The notes under the pieces were generated by a model. The model was given only the letters and a program-made list of their open reading frames with translations, made no database searches and was not told the origin of the DNA. From positions 15,574 through 21,890 of the forward strand of contig DHWF01000030.1 of assembly GCA_002413045.1 (NCBI GenBank): a DNA stretch of 6,317 bases, read 5' to 3'. This DNA is from Chloroflexi bacterium UBA5189 (GTDB taxonomy: Bacteria > Chloroflexota > Limnocylindria > Limnocylindrales > CSP1-4). This document shows positions 5,128 to 6,317 of the stretch, piece by piece (the stretch's first letter is position 1; the number at the start of each line of letters is the position of its first letter). The position numbers were made by a program, and so were the translations under genes.

Positions 5128-6317
5128 GCCTCGGCGACCTGGGGCTCGCGCGCGAGCCGGCGCAGAACCGCGGGCAGGATGCCGCCGTTGCGGTAGTAGT
5201 CGAGCTCGATCGGGCCGTCGATGCGGCACAGCACGTCGAAGGTCACCGAGACCGCGTCGTCGGTTCGCGCGATGACCCGCAGGGTCCCGCGCGGCGTGAG
5301 GCCGTCCTCGATGCCATGGATCGTGAACGACTCGCGGCCGGTCAGGCCGAGGCTCCCGAGGTTCTCGCCGGGCAGGAACTGGAGGGGCAGGATGCCCATG
5401 CCGACGAGGTTGGTGCGGTGGATTCGCTCGAACGACTCGGCGATCACGGCGCGCACGCCGAGGAGGAGCGGGCCCTTGGCCGCCCAGTCTCGGGATGATC
5501 CGGAGCCGTACTCCTTGCCGGCGACGACGATCAGCGGCACGCCGTCCTTCCGGTACTGCCGCGCGACGTCGAAGATGTAGCCGGGTTCGCCATCGGGCAG
5601 GTGGACCGAGTACGGGCCCTCGCGGCCGCCGGCCAGCGCGTTGCGCAACCGGATGTTGCCGAAGGTGCCCCGGATCAGCACCTCGTGGTGCCCGCGCCGG
5701 GCCCCGTACGAGTTGAACTCGAGCGGGGAGACGTTGCGCTCCTGGAGCCACTCGCCGGCCGGGGAGGTCGGCGCGATGGAGCCGGCCGGGGAGATGTGGT
5801 CGGTCGTCACCGAATCGCCCAGGACGACGAGGGCGCGGGCGTCCACGACGTCCGCCGCGGGCGGCAGCTCCATCGTCATGTCGTCGAAGAACGGCGGGCG
5901 GGCGATGTACGTCGACGCCCAGTTCCAGTCGTAGCGGTCGCCGTCGGGGATCGGCAACGCCTTCCACTGATCGTCACCCTCGAACACGTTGGCGTAGGTG
6001 CGCTGGAAAAGCGCCGGATCGATCGAGTCATGGATGACCGACCGGATCTCGTCGGGGCCGGGCCAGACGTCCGAGAGGAAGACGGGCTTGCCGTCGTCGT
6101 CGATGCCGAGCGGCTCGCGGGTGAGGTCGATGTCGACCCGGCCGGCGAGCGCGAACGCGACCACCAACGGCGGCGAGGCAAGGTAGCTCGCCCGCGCGAG
6201 CGGATGGATCCGGCCCTCGAAGTTGCGATTGCCCGACAGGACCGCCGCGGTGACCAGCTCGTTGTCCTCGATCGCATGGGCGATCGGCTCGTCGAGCGGG
6301 CCGGAGTTGCCGATGCA
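5124..6317 (-). CDS. acnA: Aconitate hydratase (AcnA type), C-terminal part (5' end outside window)
   Basis: Aconitase interconverts citrate and isocitrate via cis-aconitate in the TCA cycle with a 4Fe-4S cluster. The last 397 codons are present; AcnA is usually about 890-900 residues, so more than half lies outside. The first residue in the window is the Cys of CIGNSGPL, one of the three cluster ligands; the other two are upstream. Further family blocks are SGNRNFEGRIHP (28-39, active-site Arg), YLASPPLVVAFALAG (45-59), FQRTYANVFEGDDQW (104-118), LGDSVTTDHISPAGSIAP (166-183), FNSYGARRGHHEVLIRGTFGNIRLRN (201-226) and the swivel-domain active site KEYGSGSSRDWAAKG (268-282), with SFERIHRTNLVGMGILPLQF (295-314). 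This pattern fits AcnA/IRP-like rather than AcnB enzymes. The stop (TAG on the minus strand, 5126-5124) overlaps the MFS stop. Confidence 0.96.
   Translation of the reverse strand, partial: CIGNSGPLDEPIAHAIEDNELVTAAVLSGNRNFEGRIHPLARASYLASPPLVVAFALAGRVDIDLTREPLGIDDDGKPVFLSDVWPGPDEIRSVIHDSIDPALFQRTYANVFEGDDQWKALPIPDGDRYDWNWASTYIARPPFFDDMTMELPPAADVVDARALVVLGDSVTTDHISPAGSIAPTSPAGEWLQERNVSPLEFNSYGARRGHHEVLIRGTFGNIRLRNALAGGREGPYSVHLPDGEPGYIFDVARQYRKDGVPLIVVAGKEYGSGSSRDWAAKGPLLLGVRAVIAESFERIHRTNLVGMGILPLQFLPGENLGSLGLTGRESFTIHGIEDGLTPRGTLRVIARTDDAVSVTFDVLCRIDGPIELDYYRNGGILPAVLRRLAREPQVAEA
5143..5158. repeat. 16-bp perfect palindrome just past the MFS stop, inside aconitase 3' end
   Basis: GGCTCGCGCGCGAGCC reads the same on both strands. 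As RNA it can fold into a 6-bp stem with a CGCG tetraloop. It lies 15 nt beyond the MFS stop, within the aconitase codons for LAREP near its C-terminus. It could help end MFS-operon transcription, but there is no T-run. Chance occurrence is realistic in DNA this rich in GC. Confidence 0.3.

Noticed and set aside
3747..5498. 583-codon plus-strand open frame crossing from the permease through MFS into aconitase antisense
   Set aside because: It overlaps a clear MFS gene in another frame and has no family motifs; it is a GC-driven shadow.
3046..5967. Very long minus-strand open frame (about 970 codons) opposite the ABC permease, MFS and part of aconitase
   Set aside because: Its translation is Arg/Asp/Pro/Ala-rich low complexity with no recognisable domain, and it lies opposite well-conserved genes. 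High GC suppresses stop codons, so this is a shadow.

Overview
This is a gene-dense, very GC-rich chromosomal stretch from a bacterium. GC-ending codons dominate in every gene, and GTG starts are common. The FtsZ ends in the tail peptide DLEIPSFLRR. It is followed directly by YggS, YggT and DUF167 genes, without the sepF and pgeF genes seen in Firmicutes and Actinobacteria. This suggests a GC-rich Chloroflexota-like lineage, perhaps the Limnocylindria/Ellin6529 type. That placement is an inference from gene content and protein style; no marker in the window settles it.

Left part (1-1810, + strand): the 3' end of ftsZ; a complete YggS-family pyridoxal-phosphate homeostasis gene 4 nt later; a small YggT-family membrane protein; and a small DUF167/YggU protein. 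The genes are packed tightly, and the set is the familiar cell-division-linked ylm/ygg cluster. A tRNA-Val (anticodon CAC, encoded CCA) follows at 1849-1924. A short non-coding gap of 184 nt with two stem-loops (1925-2108) separates this housekeeping block from the next unit.

Middle part (2109-5127, + strand): an apparent three-gene export operon. It holds an ABC-2 type ATPase, its six-helix permease (joined by an ATGA overlap), and an MFS_3-type efflux permease 2 nt further on. No regulator is visible in the window. The substrate cannot be told from the sequence.

Right part (5124-6317, - strand): the C-terminal 397 codons of an AcnA-type aconitate hydratase (TCA cycle), running out of the window at the Cys-Ile-Gly-Asn-Ser-Gly cluster-ligand motif. 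It is convergent with the MFS gene, and the two stop codons interlock in a single CTAG.

The most notable structure is regulatory. Two GTG-started genes (yggT and the ABC ATPase) each sit exactly 7 nt downstream of a TAnACT -10-like hexamer in near-identical surroundings, which suggests leaderless transcripts. The convergent gene ends also each have a candidate hairpin lying inside the opposite gene. I do not see an undescribed multi-gene system here; this is largely ordinary chromosome.
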